This document shows, one piece after another, positions 55,950 through 63,323 of a stretch of DNA of 64,000 bases. Under the pieces are notes generated by a model that was not told the origin of the DNA, searched no databases, and worked only from the letters and a program-made list of their open reading frames with translations. The stretch covers positions 62,001 to 126,000 of the forward strand of contig DGIS01000004.1 in assembly GCA_002386525.1 (NCBI GenBank). The letters run 5' to 3'. This stretch comes from Sphingobacterium sp. UBA4616 (lineage in GTDB: Bacteria; Bacteroidota; Bacteroidia; Sphingobacteriales; Sphingobacteriaceae). Within the stretch, counting starts at the first letter, position 1. Every line of letters begins with the position of its first letter. A program made the translations under genes and the position numbers.

Positions 55950-57029
55950 TTATTCATAGTTTTTTAGTGCATCCGCAATTTCCTGCCGATAATTATAGAT
56001 CTCGTCCAGAGAGGTTAAGAGCTTTTTGACTCCCTTATCTTTTCCTTCTGAAAATACCTCTAGATATTTATTTGTCGAATTGAAATGTAGACGTGCTAGC
56101 GGCTTCCGATTATTATCATCGAGTAATATACCGAAGTAGGATTGTGTATCCCGGAAGGCGATGCGCGAAGAGGGGATATGTTCCCGCAAAATTGCTTTGA
56201 CGATTTGTGAACCTTCGATTTCTTCCTCCGTTGTAATGATTTTATTCTCGTTTCCAACGTTCTCATCTATGGGGTCAAGATCTGGAGCAACTTTTGGCGG
56301 AATGGCATCATTGATGCTCAATGCAGTCTTCAGTCTTGAATTTATGGATTCATTGATCGATGATGAAAGTGCCTTTTGGGTATATTCTTTAAACGCTGCC
56401 ATTCTTGAGGCAATAAGCGGTTTTTCGAAAAACCTGCTCACCAATAATTTCACAAGTTCATCAGATGGACCTTGTAATTCCTTTTCAAATTCTTTGCGTA
56501 TAGCTTTAATGTATTTTAATCCCTCTGCGGAATCCAATATCCCTTCGAGATGATATCCATTTTTCGTGAACTTCTCTAGGATCTTGATATTGGAATCTTT
56601 GAGATTGGAGAGGTCTAAGGTGAAAAAAGGTTTTTCGTCCATGATATTTGGCTTCTCCAGATCAGCGTAAAAGTTATAGATATGTCCATTGGTCAATACG
56701 CCGAATCTGGCTTTAGAAACATGAAAATATCGATGCAACTGTGAATTGTGCGCATCCGCTGTTTCTTTCCAATGTTTACATTCGATGATCAGAATCGGTT
56801 CATTATCTTTCTTGATAACATAGTCTACCTTTTCTCCCTTTTTGGTACCAATATCACAGATAAATTCAGGGATAACTTCGGTGGGGTTGAAGATATCATA
56901 ACCCAAAATCTGAATAAAGGGCATAACAAATGCATTTTTGGTTGCCTCTTCGGTACTTATTTGATCCTTAAGATTACCTACACGTTGATGTAGCTGCTCC
57001 AGTTTGAGTCGTAGATCGTTTTCCATCAT
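55950..57029 (-). CDS. Type I restriction R-subunit N-terminal-like (PD-ExK) protein
   Basis: This 359-aa cytoplasmic protein (start 57029 or 57026) carries the HSDR_N_2-type nuclease fold: TEEATKNAFVMPFIQILGYD, D69 in KVDYVIKK and the E83-x-K85 pair in IIECKHW, then SKARFGVLTNGHIYNFYADL. All PD-ExK residues are present. The helicase part of a real HsdR is absent, and residues 150-359 are helical with a C-terminal beta segment (RIAFRDTQSYFGILLDDNNR). No methylase or specificity gene is near, so it is not a restriction system. It has its own palindrome promoter. Confidence 0.8.
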   Translation of the reverse strand: MMENDLRLKLEQLHQRVGNLKDQISTEEATKNAFVMPFIQILGYDIFNPTEVIPEFICDIGTKKGEKVDYVIKKDNEPILIIECKHWKETADAHNSQLHRYFHVSKARFGVLTNGHIYNFYADLEKPNIMDEKPFFTLDLSNLKDSNIKILEKFTKNGYHLEGILDSAEGLKYIKAIRKEFEKELQGPSDELVKLLVSRFFEKPLIASRMAAFKEYTQKALSSSINESINSRLKTALSINDAIPPKVAPDLDPIDENVGNENKIITTEEEIEGSQIVKAILREHIPSSRIAFRDTQSYFGILLDDNNRKPLARLHFNSTNKYLEVFSEGKDKGVKKLLTSLDEIYNYRQEIADALKNYE

Positions 57030-57051
57030 GTTAATAATATTTGATTACATC

Positions 57052-57096
57052 CAAATTTAAAGAGCGTTCCTATGAGATAGTTACGGGTTCCCGTAA
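57052..57096 (-). promoter_or_regulatory. Palindrome and promoter of the PD-ExK-type gene
   Basis: The strongest member of the set: TTACGGGTTCCCGTAA (57081-57096) has 7-bp arms around TT. On the minus strand TAAATTTG (57052-57059) lies 21 nt away. Transcription would start near 57046, 17 nt before the gene. Confidence 0.7.
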
Positions 57097-57151
57097 TGCT
57101 GAACCGCATGTTTTGAAATGATGTATCACTCTAACCGAGGTGAAGTTTCCT

Positions 57152-57196
57152 TTATGGGAAACCGTAAAAAAAGACTGCATATGGGCTATAAATTTG
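57152..57196 (+). promoter_or_regulatory. Palindrome and promoter of the DUF4236 operon
   Basis: TTATGGGAAACCGTAA (57152-57167), 21 nt, then TAAATTTG (57189-57196), preceded by GGGCTA. Transcription would start near 57202, which excludes the GTG at 57140 as the gene start and supports ATG 57236. Confidence 0.7.
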
Positions 57197-57235
57197 TTTT
57201 CAATTATTAACTATAAACATCTTAAATACAAAACA

Positions 57236-58390
57236 ATGGCTTGGACTTTTAGAAGAAGAGTGAAGATCGTCCCCGGGGTACATCTAAACTTTAGTAAGAG
57301 CGGTATCTCTACATCAATTGGGGTAAAAGGGGCAAATATGACCTTTGGTACCAATGGTACTTATTTAAATACAGGAATACCGGTATTGGGAATTTATAAT
57401 AGGCAGAAAGTAAACGGGAACGGTTCACCATCTTCTTCTCCCGTAGTGCTGGATACTTCGCCTGCGACACTGCCATATGTAGCTCCGGTCGAAGCACAAA
57501 ATCGAGGTAATATTTTTAGCGCCGATATTCATGAGATCACGAGCCAGGATATGGCGGGCATAAAAGAGGCAATTTTACTGGCTCGGGAGCAGCGTTTATC
57601 CTTAGAGAAAGATCTTGTTGAAATTAATGCAGCGATCAAATCCACGAAGAACAAAAAACTTATGAGCTACCTTTTGCTTTATGGATTGATCAAAAAATCA
57701 ATACCGGCGCGGATGAATGAAGATCTTAATGCGCAGGAAGAAGCTATCAAGCAGACAAACGAGCAAATAGAGGCCTCTTTTGTTGATTTACAAGTTGATT
57801 TTGACCTTGAGTTAAAGCAAAAATATGACGTCTTGGTCTCTAGTTTTATCAACTTGGCGAAAAGTCAGAAAATATGGGACGTGACAAGTGCTCATTATGA
57901 GGATCGTGCCATTACTCGATCGTCGGCCAGCACCGTTGTAAGCAGAACTGATGTTCGATTTGGATTGAAGTCGATCCCTGAATTTAAATCCGATATAAAA
58001 GCATTGTATTTCCAGAATGCAAATGGCGCAGATCTCTACATCTATCCAAGTTTTATCGTTATGTACAGCAGATCCAAAGAGTTTGCTATTATCGGTTTGG
58101 ACGAAATTAGCTTACAACAGCATGCGGTAAGATTTACAGAGACGCAGGGTGTTCCAGCAGATTCAAAGACTATTGATATGACGTGGGCTAAGGTTAATAA
58201 AGATGGGAGCAGGGATAAAAGGTTTACCGGTAATTATCAAATACCTGTAGTACGCTATGGCGAAATTAAATTAAGAACTGCCACTGGGGTTAATGAAGAA
58301 TATGAGTTCAGTAATTATGAAGCAACCGAGGCATTTGCAAATGCTTTTACTGAATATCAGCGTTCGGTAAGTCAGCTCGTCCAATGCTAG
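57236..58390 (+). CDS. DUF4236-domain protein
   Basis: ATG 57236 gives the standard DUF4236 start MAWTFRRRVKIVPGVHLNFS, then KSGISTSIGVKGANMTF and a conserved Gly-rich turn. The 384-aa protein continues with a helical region (about 95-215) and a C-terminal beta domain (LYIYPSFIVMYSRSKEFAII, VVRYGEIKLRTATGVNEEYE). DUF4236 has no known activity to my knowledge. It is cotranscribed with the gene at 58420 (29 nt) from the palindrome promoter at 57152. Confidence 0.85.
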   Translation: MAWTFRRRVKIVPGVHLNFSKSGISTSIGVKGANMTFGTNGTYLNTGIPVLGIYNRQKVNGNGSPSSSPVVLDTSPATLPYVAPVEAQNRGNIFSADIHEITSQDMAGIKEAILLAREQRLSLEKDLVEINAAIKSTKNKKLMSYLLLYGLIKKSIPARMNEDLNAQEEAIKQTNEQIEASFVDLQVDFDLELKQKYDVLVSSFINLAKSQKIWDVTSAHYEDRAITRSSASTVVSRTDVRFGLKSIPEFKSDIKALYFQNANGADLYIYPSFIVMYSRSKEFAIIGLDEISLQQHAVRFTETQGVPADSKTIDMTWAKVNKDGSRDKRFTGNYQIPVVRYGEIKLRTATGVNEEYEFSNYEATEAFANAFTEYQRSVSQLVQC

Positions 58391-58419
58391 GAAAATATAA
58401 ACTTTAAAAAACTAACAAC

Positions 58420-58923
58420 ATGCAACAAGAACGACAACACGGCAATGCCGAGAGTTTCTCAAGGAAATCGGGAACTCTAATGAGCAAACAGTTTCTTCCC
58501 ATTGGAGAAGTCAAATCTGTAAAGATCCAAGTCGTGCAGTACAAGGATTTAATTAATGAAAATAAGGAACAGGCGATTCGTTTTGAATACGAATACTACG
58601 ATAGTTATTTAGATCAGATGGAAACCAAGCTAGGCTCATTGGATAAGGATGAACTAGAAGGACTTATAAAATCCATTAATATTATGAGAACGGTCGTTTT
58701 TAATTCATTTCCTGAACACTATACTGAAGTAGGTTTTGTCAGTAGAACTGGATTTAAGGCTGGATGTTATTCTATGCCCGGAGATTGGAAATTCTATTTG
58801 CAGTTAGATCAATATGATGACCGCTCTTACATTTGGCTCAATAAAGAGGATTCGGCGACAATTTTAAATATTTTAGATCAATCTAACGAAAGGTTACTAA
58901 TGCTAGGTAACAACGTTGATTAG
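58420..58923 (+). CDS. Cytoplasmic protein, paralogue of the secreted protein at 59726
   Basis: I recognise no named family in this 167-aa protein. It shares a layout with the protein at 59726: a helix with DELEGLIKSINIMRTVV (there DLIEILKALTALKGQV), then YTEVGFVSRTGFKAGCYSMP (there NKFITVDGFQVGYYVSK), then WKFYLQLDQYDDRSYIWLN (there WYIKLEQYGSDATLFID). This one has no signal peptide, so the pair acts on both sides of the membrane. It is second in the DUF4236 operon and ends at a bidirectional terminator. Confidence 0.6.
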   Translation: MQQERQHGNAESFSRKSGTLMSKQFLPIGEVKSVKIQVVQYKDLINENKEQAIRFEYEYYDSYLDQMETKLGSLDKDELEGLIKSINIMRTVVFNSFPEHYTEVGFVSRTGFKAGCYSMPGDWKFYLQLDQYDDRSYIWLNKEDSATILNILDQSNERLLMLGNNVD

Positions 58924-58934
58924 TCATTGTTTTT

Positions 58935-58970
58935 TTCATACAGAGTTGATAACATGAAACTCTGTATGAA
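58935..58970. terminator. Bidirectional terminator between convergent genes
   Basis: Stem TTCATACAGAGTT / AACTCTGTATGAA with a 10-nt loop; T-rich on both sides. Confidence 0.8.
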
Positions 58971-58998
58971 ACATTTTTATATGAGTGTTGGCCATCTT

Positions 58999-59676
58999 TT
59001 AGATATATTGGTTGATTTCATTGACTATCTCAATCAATGGAGATTTTATTCTTTTATTCCCTAACTGTGCATACGATAAAATATTGATCGTAGTGACGTC
59101 AAAAGCTATACAAAAATTGGTAGCCACTTCAAAACTGTCCGAATAGTTTAGCTCTAGATAACGGTACAATATGTCTGTAATCATTGACAGTTCATCTTGC
59201 GTAAAACCATCTAATTTGGCGACAAACCATATCGCGCCAATTTTTTTGACGCCATTATCTTCAAAAAGAAAAACGTGATTTGGTTTCGCGTATAATGGTA
59301 ATTTTTTTAATACAACAATAGATTGTTTTTTTGATCGCTTTTGAAATTGAAACTTTTTTGGCTTTAACTGGGCAAAGTCGAATTCTTCAAATTTTTGAAG
59401 GATATGAATGTTTCTTTGAAACATGTTTTTGGTTATTTTAGCATCGCTGTTTTCAATTTTCTCTAGTAGTTCGTCAATCTTTTCACCTATTTCAATGTTG
59501 TTACCTACCTCAAATGCTCTGCTAATACAGCTTACCGCTGATATCCAATAGTCGCCACCACCCTCAGACTTTTCGGGTTTTATCTTAGGTTTTTTTAGTT
59601 TTTCTACTAATGTCCGGCGGCCTTTTGGGGTTTTTCTGTTAAACTCGACCAAATGGGAAATCGTTATTTTATCCAT
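58999..59676 (-). CDS. Hypothetical cytoplasmic protein
   Basis: This 225-aa protein is rich in Lys (KLKKPKIKPEK; KPKKFQFQKRSKK), so nucleic-acid binding is possible. A central VFLFEDNGVKKIGAIWFVAK and a C-terminal helical part (FTQDELSMITDILYRYLELN) follow. No family is recognised. It follows the secreted protein gene at 59726 by 49 nt on the same strand and is probably transcribed with it. Confidence 0.5.
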   Translation of the reverse strand: MDKITISHLVEFNRKTPKGRRTLVEKLKKPKIKPEKSEGGGDYWISAVSCISRAFEVGNNIEIGEKIDELLEKIENSDAKITKNMFQRNIHILQKFEEFDFAQLKPKKFQFQKRSKKQSIVVLKKLPLYAKPNHVFLFEDNGVKKIGAIWFVAKLDGFTQDELSMITDILYRYLELNYSDSFEVATNFCIAFDVTTINILSYAQLGNKRIKSPLIEIVNEINQYI

Positions 59677-59725
59677 GAGTATTAGATTTTAATTGTATGA
59701 TCTGTTATTTTTTTTGTAGTCTCGT

Positions 59726-60274
59726 TTACTTTTTAAGTTCGTCCATTTTAGTTTTTGCATTCGCAAAAGCTGTTTCTATGGTCTCACTTTGATCAATGAA
59801 TAATGTAGCGTCAGATCCATATTGTTCAAGCTTAATATACCAAGTCGCTTTTCCTTTACTTACGTAATAGCCAACTTGAAATCCGTCGACGGTGATAAAC
59901 TTATTTTCTAGATAATCTGGATTTGAAGCGATGTCATTGTCTACCTGGCCTTTTAATGCAGTAAGTGCTTTTAATATTTCAATTAGATCACTGTATTCAA
60001 TAGAGGCCACCTTGTCGCCATATTGTCCTTGTTTTTCGATCTGATAAAAGTATCCCATTGCGTTGCCACTTATTATCTTACGAATTTTTGTTTCACAAGA
60101 ATTGTATGTCGTTTTTAGTTTTGGAAGTCTTGTCTCTACAAATTTGGTAATAGTGCCTGTTTTCGAGACAAAAAGATCCATTTTTGTTTTTTCGGCTTCT
60201 TTCTTTGTTTCTTGTGCCTGGCTCGTTGCTAACATGCTAACGAATGTAATAGGAATTAGTAATTGTTTAATCAT
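59726..60274 (-). CDS. Secreted protein, paralogue of the protein at 58420
   Basis: The start at 60274 (signal peptide MIKQLLIPITFVSMLATSQA) is fixed by the promoter: transcription should begin near 60293, downstream of the longer start at 60301. The 182-aa protein shares its central and C-terminal pattern with the cytoplasmic protein at 58420 (FITVDGFQVGYYVSKG; WYIKLEQYGSDATLFID). Function is unknown. It belongs to the palindrome set through 60299-60343. Confidence 0.65.
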   Translation of the reverse strand: MIKQLLIPITFVSMLATSQAQETKKEAEKTKMDLFVSKTGTITKFVETRLPKLKTTYNSCETKIRKIISGNAMGYFYQIEKQGQYGDKVASIEYSDLIEILKALTALKGQVDNDIASNPDYLENKFITVDGFQVGYYVSKGKATWYIKLEQYGSDATLFIDQSETIETAFANAKTKMDELKK

Positions 60275-60298
60275 GAGTATCTTGAGTGTTTGACTGAA

Positions 60299-60343
60299 CA
60301 AATTTACCGCGCATTTAAGTTGCTATGCTACGGGAAACCATAA
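60299..60343 (-). promoter_or_regulatory. Palindrome and promoter of the secreted paralogue
   Basis: On the minus strand TTATGGTTTCCCGTAG (60328-60343), 21 nt, then TAAATTTG (60299-60306). It is the weakest palindrome of the set (one broken pair), but the spacing is exact. Confidence 0.6.
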
Positions 60344-60375
60344 CCTAATTAAGAAATAGATAAATATTTCACCTC

Positions 60376-60455
60376 CCCATTCCCGCCATTCACCGAGTTT
60401 TCCCGATCGTTAGTCTAAAGCCGATAGGCTAGGAGCGTGTTGTGTCGTAGTTTTG
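60376..60455 (+). promoter_or_regulatory. Conserved upstream element and promoter of the NTF2-like gene
   Basis: Element CCCATTCCCGCCATTCACC to TTAGT (60376-60414), shared with 37529 and 62244, then a -7 box TAGTTTTG (60448-60455), 47 nt before ATG 60503. The direct repeat CCATTC within it has a 10-nt period. Confidence 0.55.
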
Positions 60456-60502
60456 AGTCAACAAATAAGAACAGATAAACTAACACTATAAAAAAAGACA
60501 TT

Positions 60503-60949
60503 ATGAAAACGCTAGTAAAAACATTCGCCGCAGCAGCCCTAATCGCAGTATCAACTTTCGCTATGGCAGCTGAAGGACCTGGAGCAAAAGCAACAAAAGC
60601 TAACGTTAACCTTTCTACAGCAGATTTCGCTTTAGAGCACTACGTTGCGGTAACCACAGAGGGAGAATCAGCAGGGGTAGAGCAGTTATTTGCTGAAGAT
60701 TTCAGCCAAAAGATCCAAGCCTCCAACACCCAAAAACACAGCCGTAACGAAGTGGTTAAATCCTTGAAAAAACAAAAAGGCGAAAGGCTGAACTGTGCAG
60801 TAAGCACTGATATCATCGAGGAATCGGCAGACTATATGGTGGCTAAAGTGACGTTGAAATTTGAAAACTTCACCAAGACTGATCTGGTTACTTTTGAGCG
60901 TGTGAGCAATGACTGGAAAGTATCCCAATCGATCAATTCGTATAAATAG
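60503..60949 (+). CDS. Secreted NTF2-like (lumazine-binding-type) protein, intact copy
   Basis: This 148-aa protein has a signal peptide (MKTLVKTFAAAALIAVSTFA, ending MAA). A small NTF2/SnoaL-like domain follows: DFALEHYVAVTTEGESAGVE, LFAEDFSQKIQAS, VSTDIIEESADYMVAKVTLK and a final VSNDWKVSQSINSYK. Such domains bind small ligands or serve structurally; no catalytic residues are obvious. It is the only undamaged member of at least five copies or fragments in this window. Its promoter element and tandem terminator hairpins are duplicated with it. Confidence 0.75.
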   Translation: MKTLVKTFAAAALIAVSTFAMAAEGPGAKATKANVNLSTADFALEHYVAVTTEGESAGVEQLFAEDFSQKIQASNTQKHSRNEVVKSLKKQKGERLNCAVSTDIIEESADYMVAKVTLKFENFTKTDLVTFERVSNDWKVSQSINSYK

Positions 60950-60958
60950 TATCCAATA

Positions 60959-61040
60959 ACTAGTGGTTTGTCAGTAATAAAAGACAAACCACTAGTGGAA
61001 TCATATGTTTATTAAGGCCACGTCGTGAGATGTGGCTTTT
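60959..61040 (+). terminator. Tandem terminator hairpins, family copy 2
   Basis: Stem ACTAGTGGTTTGTC / GACAAACCACTAGT (60959-60996, 14 bp), then GCCACGTC / GATGTGGC with TTTT (61017-61040). The last hairpin lies just before the end of the convergent fic gene. Confidence 0.8.
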
Positions 61041-61045
61041 GCAGT

Positions 61046-62131
61046 TTACTGATTTTCAAGGATTTTCAACAGTTTTTGATTTAAGTACAGTTTTTCCTTT
61101 CCGACTTTTACGGATTCAAGAATTCCATTCTGCTCCAACGCGATTAGATAATTTCCAACAGTTTTCGCATTTCCTAAATTGTCGTCAATCAAATTTTGAC
61201 GTTTTGTATAAGGTAATCTAAATAATATCTCAACTAAATCTTTTGAATACATTTTAGGAAGTTTCGTTTTGATGTTAGTACTCATTTCCTCTATCGCCTG
61301 TGTGATTAGATATAATCGTTTGAGACCTTTTGATGCTGTTTGTTCGATCATATCTAACATATATAAGATGTAATCTTCCCAATTTTCATTTTCTGTTACT
61401 CCCCTGAGTTTGGTATAATAATCATTTTTATTCTGAATGATGTATTCGCTTAGATAAATTGCTGGAACTTCTAATAGTCCGGAAAGTTTTAAGTAGAGCA
61501 AAAGTAGAATTCTTCCAGTTCTACCATTTCCATCTACAAAAGGGTGGATTGCTTCAAACTGGTAATGTAATAATGCCATTTTGATCAATGGATCAATGTT
61601 GCTTTCTTCATTGATGAATTTTTCTAAATTAGCGAGTTTCTCTCTAATAATTGTTTCTCCACTTGGCGGTGTGTAGATAATTTCACCACGATTGTTGCTT
61701 AGCGTTGTTCCTGGTGTAACCCGAATGGATGCATTATTTTGTTTAATACATTGAACTATTTTAATGCAAAGGTTTGTAGTGATAAAAGGTTTAGCTTTGA
61801 GTTCTTCAAGACCTAGCCATAGCGCTTTTTTATAACTTAAAACTTCTTTTGTTGATAAATTTTCAATTTTCTTGTCAGCAACAAATGATCTGTATAATTC
61901 ATCATTTGTTGTAATGATATTTTCAACTTCCGAACTTGCTTTTGCTTCTTGTAAGTAAATTGTATCAAGAAATAGCGTGGGATTTGGTAAATTTAATAAA
62001 GTACCATTTAGTTGGGCCAGCACACGACCAGCAGAAATAGTTTTCCGCAAAATTTTTTTTGTTTCGATATCCTTGGTTGGTGGCAATAATGGTAAATCGT
62101 TATAGGGATATTTTCGGTCAAATTTATTCAT
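61046..62131 (-). CDS. Fic-family protein (putative AMPylase)
   Basis: This 361-aa protein has a Fic N-terminal domain carrying the inhibitory helix motif SSEVEN (S66, E70, N71), the Fic core with HPFVDGNGRTGR (196-207) and a C-terminal winged-helix-like part (KRQNLIDDNLGNAKTVGNYL). The motif is complete, so transfer of AMP or a similar group to a hydroxyl is expected, and the inhibitory glutamate suggests self-control. No antitoxin is adjacent. It lies between two duplicated NTF2-like units, which suggests that it was caught in or inserted between the duplications. Confidence 0.9.
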   Translation of the reverse strand: MNKFDRKYPYNDLPLLPPTKDIETKKILRKTISAGRVLAQLNGTLLNLPNPTLFLDTIYLQEAKASSEVENIITTNDELYRSFVADKKIENLSTKEVLSYKKALWLGLEELKAKPFITTNLCIKIVQCIKQNNASIRVTPGTTLSNNRGEIIYTPPSGETIIREKLANLEKFINEESNIDPLIKMALLHYQFEAIHPFVDGNGRTGRILLLLYLKLSGLLEVPAIYLSEYIIQNKNDYYTKLRGVTENENWEDYILYMLDMIEQTASKGLKRLYLITQAIEEMSTNIKTKLPKMYSKDLVEILFRLPYTKRQNLIDDNLGNAKTVGNYLIALEQNGILESVKVGKEKLYLNQKLLKILENQ

Positions 62132-62243
62132 TTCTTCGAGTGTAAATTTTACTTCTGTGTGTGTTACGAGTGTAAAAATAGCAAAAAATTACTCCTGTTT
62201 TTTTTGTTTAGGTGTAAAAAATGCTCTTATTTTATTTCACCTC

Positions 62244-62323
62244 CCCATTCCCACCATTCACCGGGTTTTCCTGATCGTTGGTCTAAAGCTGATAGGCTAG
62301 AGGCGTGTTGTGTTGTAGTTTTG
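62244..62323 (+). promoter_or_regulatory. Duplicate of the NTF2-like promoter region
   Basis: Near-copy of 60376-60455: CCCATTCCCACCATTCACC at 62244 and -7 box TAGTTTTG at 62316-62323. It now drives a broken gene. Confidence 0.55.
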
Positions 62324-62374
62324 AGTCAACAAATAAGAATAGAAAAAAAACTAACACAATAAAATAAAGACATT

Positions 62375-62893
62375 ATGAACCATCATGAGTGTATTCAAAG
62401 GACACTCATGATAGCTTTATCTCAAATAAAAAACAAATAATTTCGATAAAAAACGCTAGTTAAAACATTCGCAGCAGCAGCTTTAATCGCAGTATCAACA
62501 TTTGCTATGGCAGCTGAAGGACCAGGAGCAAAAGTAACAAAAGCAAATGTTAACTTATCAACAGCAGACTTTGCTTTAGCGCACTATGTTGCGGTTACCA
62601 CGGAGGGCGAATCAGCAGGCGTAGAGCAATTGTTCGCCGATGATTTCAATCAAAAGATCCAAGCAACGAATGCACAGTCTCATAGCCGTAGTGCTGTAGT
62701 GAAACTATTGAAAAAACAACAAGGAGAGAGGTTGAACTGTACAGTAAGCACCGATATCATCGAGGAGTCGGCAGACTATATGGTTGCCAAAGTAACATTG
62801 AAATTTGAAAACTTTACCAAAACGGATTTGGTTACCTTGGAGCGTGTTGGTAATGATTGAAAAGTATCCAAATCAATCAATTCGTATAAATAG
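62375..62893 (+). pseudogene. Broken tandem copy of the NTF2-like gene
   Basis: The body is highly similar to 60503-60949. Two lesions are visible. After ATGAA (62375-62379) about 70 nt are inserted, leaving an in-frame TAA at 62447 before AAAACGCTAGTT. Near the end TGG (Trp in NDWKVS) has become TGA at 62858. A start at 62507 would lack the signal peptide. The reading frame between the lesions is intact, so the damage is recent. Confidence 0.85.
62380..62449 (+). mobile_element. About 70-bp hairpin-bearing insertion in the pseudogene
   Basis: The insert interrupts the copied gene after its second codon. It contains an 11-bp inverted repeat ATCATGAGTGT / ACACTCATGAT (62382-62392 and 62402-62412). 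No clear target-site duplication or transposase is visible; it may be a tiny non-autonomous element or a slippage product. Confidence 0.4.
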
Positions 62894-62897
62894 ACTT

Positions 62898-62982
62898 TTA
62901 CAAGTGGTGGTTTGCCAGTCATAAAGACAAACCACTAGTGAATCATATGTTTATGAAAGCCACATCGGGAGATGTGGCTTTT
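62898..62982 (+). terminator. Tandem terminator hairpins, family copy 3
   Basis: AGTGGTTTG...CAAACCACT (about 62904-62936), then AGCCACATC / GATGTGGCT followed by TTTTT (about 62956-62982). Confidence 0.75.
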
Positions 62983-63222
62983 TTACGTCAAAAGGGCCTG
63001 ATTCTCATCAGACCCTTTCTCTTAGCGCTTATTTGTACAGTAATTTTTATGTTTCTTATCGTTTCCTCTTTTTTGTTTCTTCATCCAATGTTTTTGAAGA
63101 CTATTGGATTTTCACTGTACGTCGCCAATTTTTATGTTGAACCTTTCTTGAAAGGTAGCTTATAGCCGTTTTTGTATTATAAGAACAAGGGCCAATTTGA
63201 AATAGTTTTATTGGAGTAGATT
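62951..63222 (+). repeat. Duplicated non-coding segment, copy B
   Basis: Near-identical partner of 43236-43505, including the AAAGGG-C-CTGAT / ATCAG-A-CCCTTT hairpin. It shows that the duplication unit reaches about 300 bp beyond the NTF2-like stop codon. Confidence 0.8.
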
Positions 63223-63243
63223 ATTTTTGTCTTGCTAACTGCC

Positions 63244-63274
63244 TTGTTTTCTTTTAATTATTGTTGTACTTTTG
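63244..63274 (+). promoter_or_regulatory. Promoter of the ECF sigma factor gene
   Basis: TTG (63244-63246), 20 nt, TACTTTTG (63267-63274): a textbook Bacteroidota -33/-7 pair, 49 nt before ATG 63324. Confidence 0.65.
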
Positions 63275-63323
63275 GTGCCTCACATCGAACTGTTTTGCCG
63301 TAACGAGATAAAACGAGGCGAAA

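Noticed and set aside
55950..57029. Restriction-modification system
   Set aside because: Only an R-subunit N-terminal-like nuclease domain is present; no helicase, methylase or specificity gene lies nearby.
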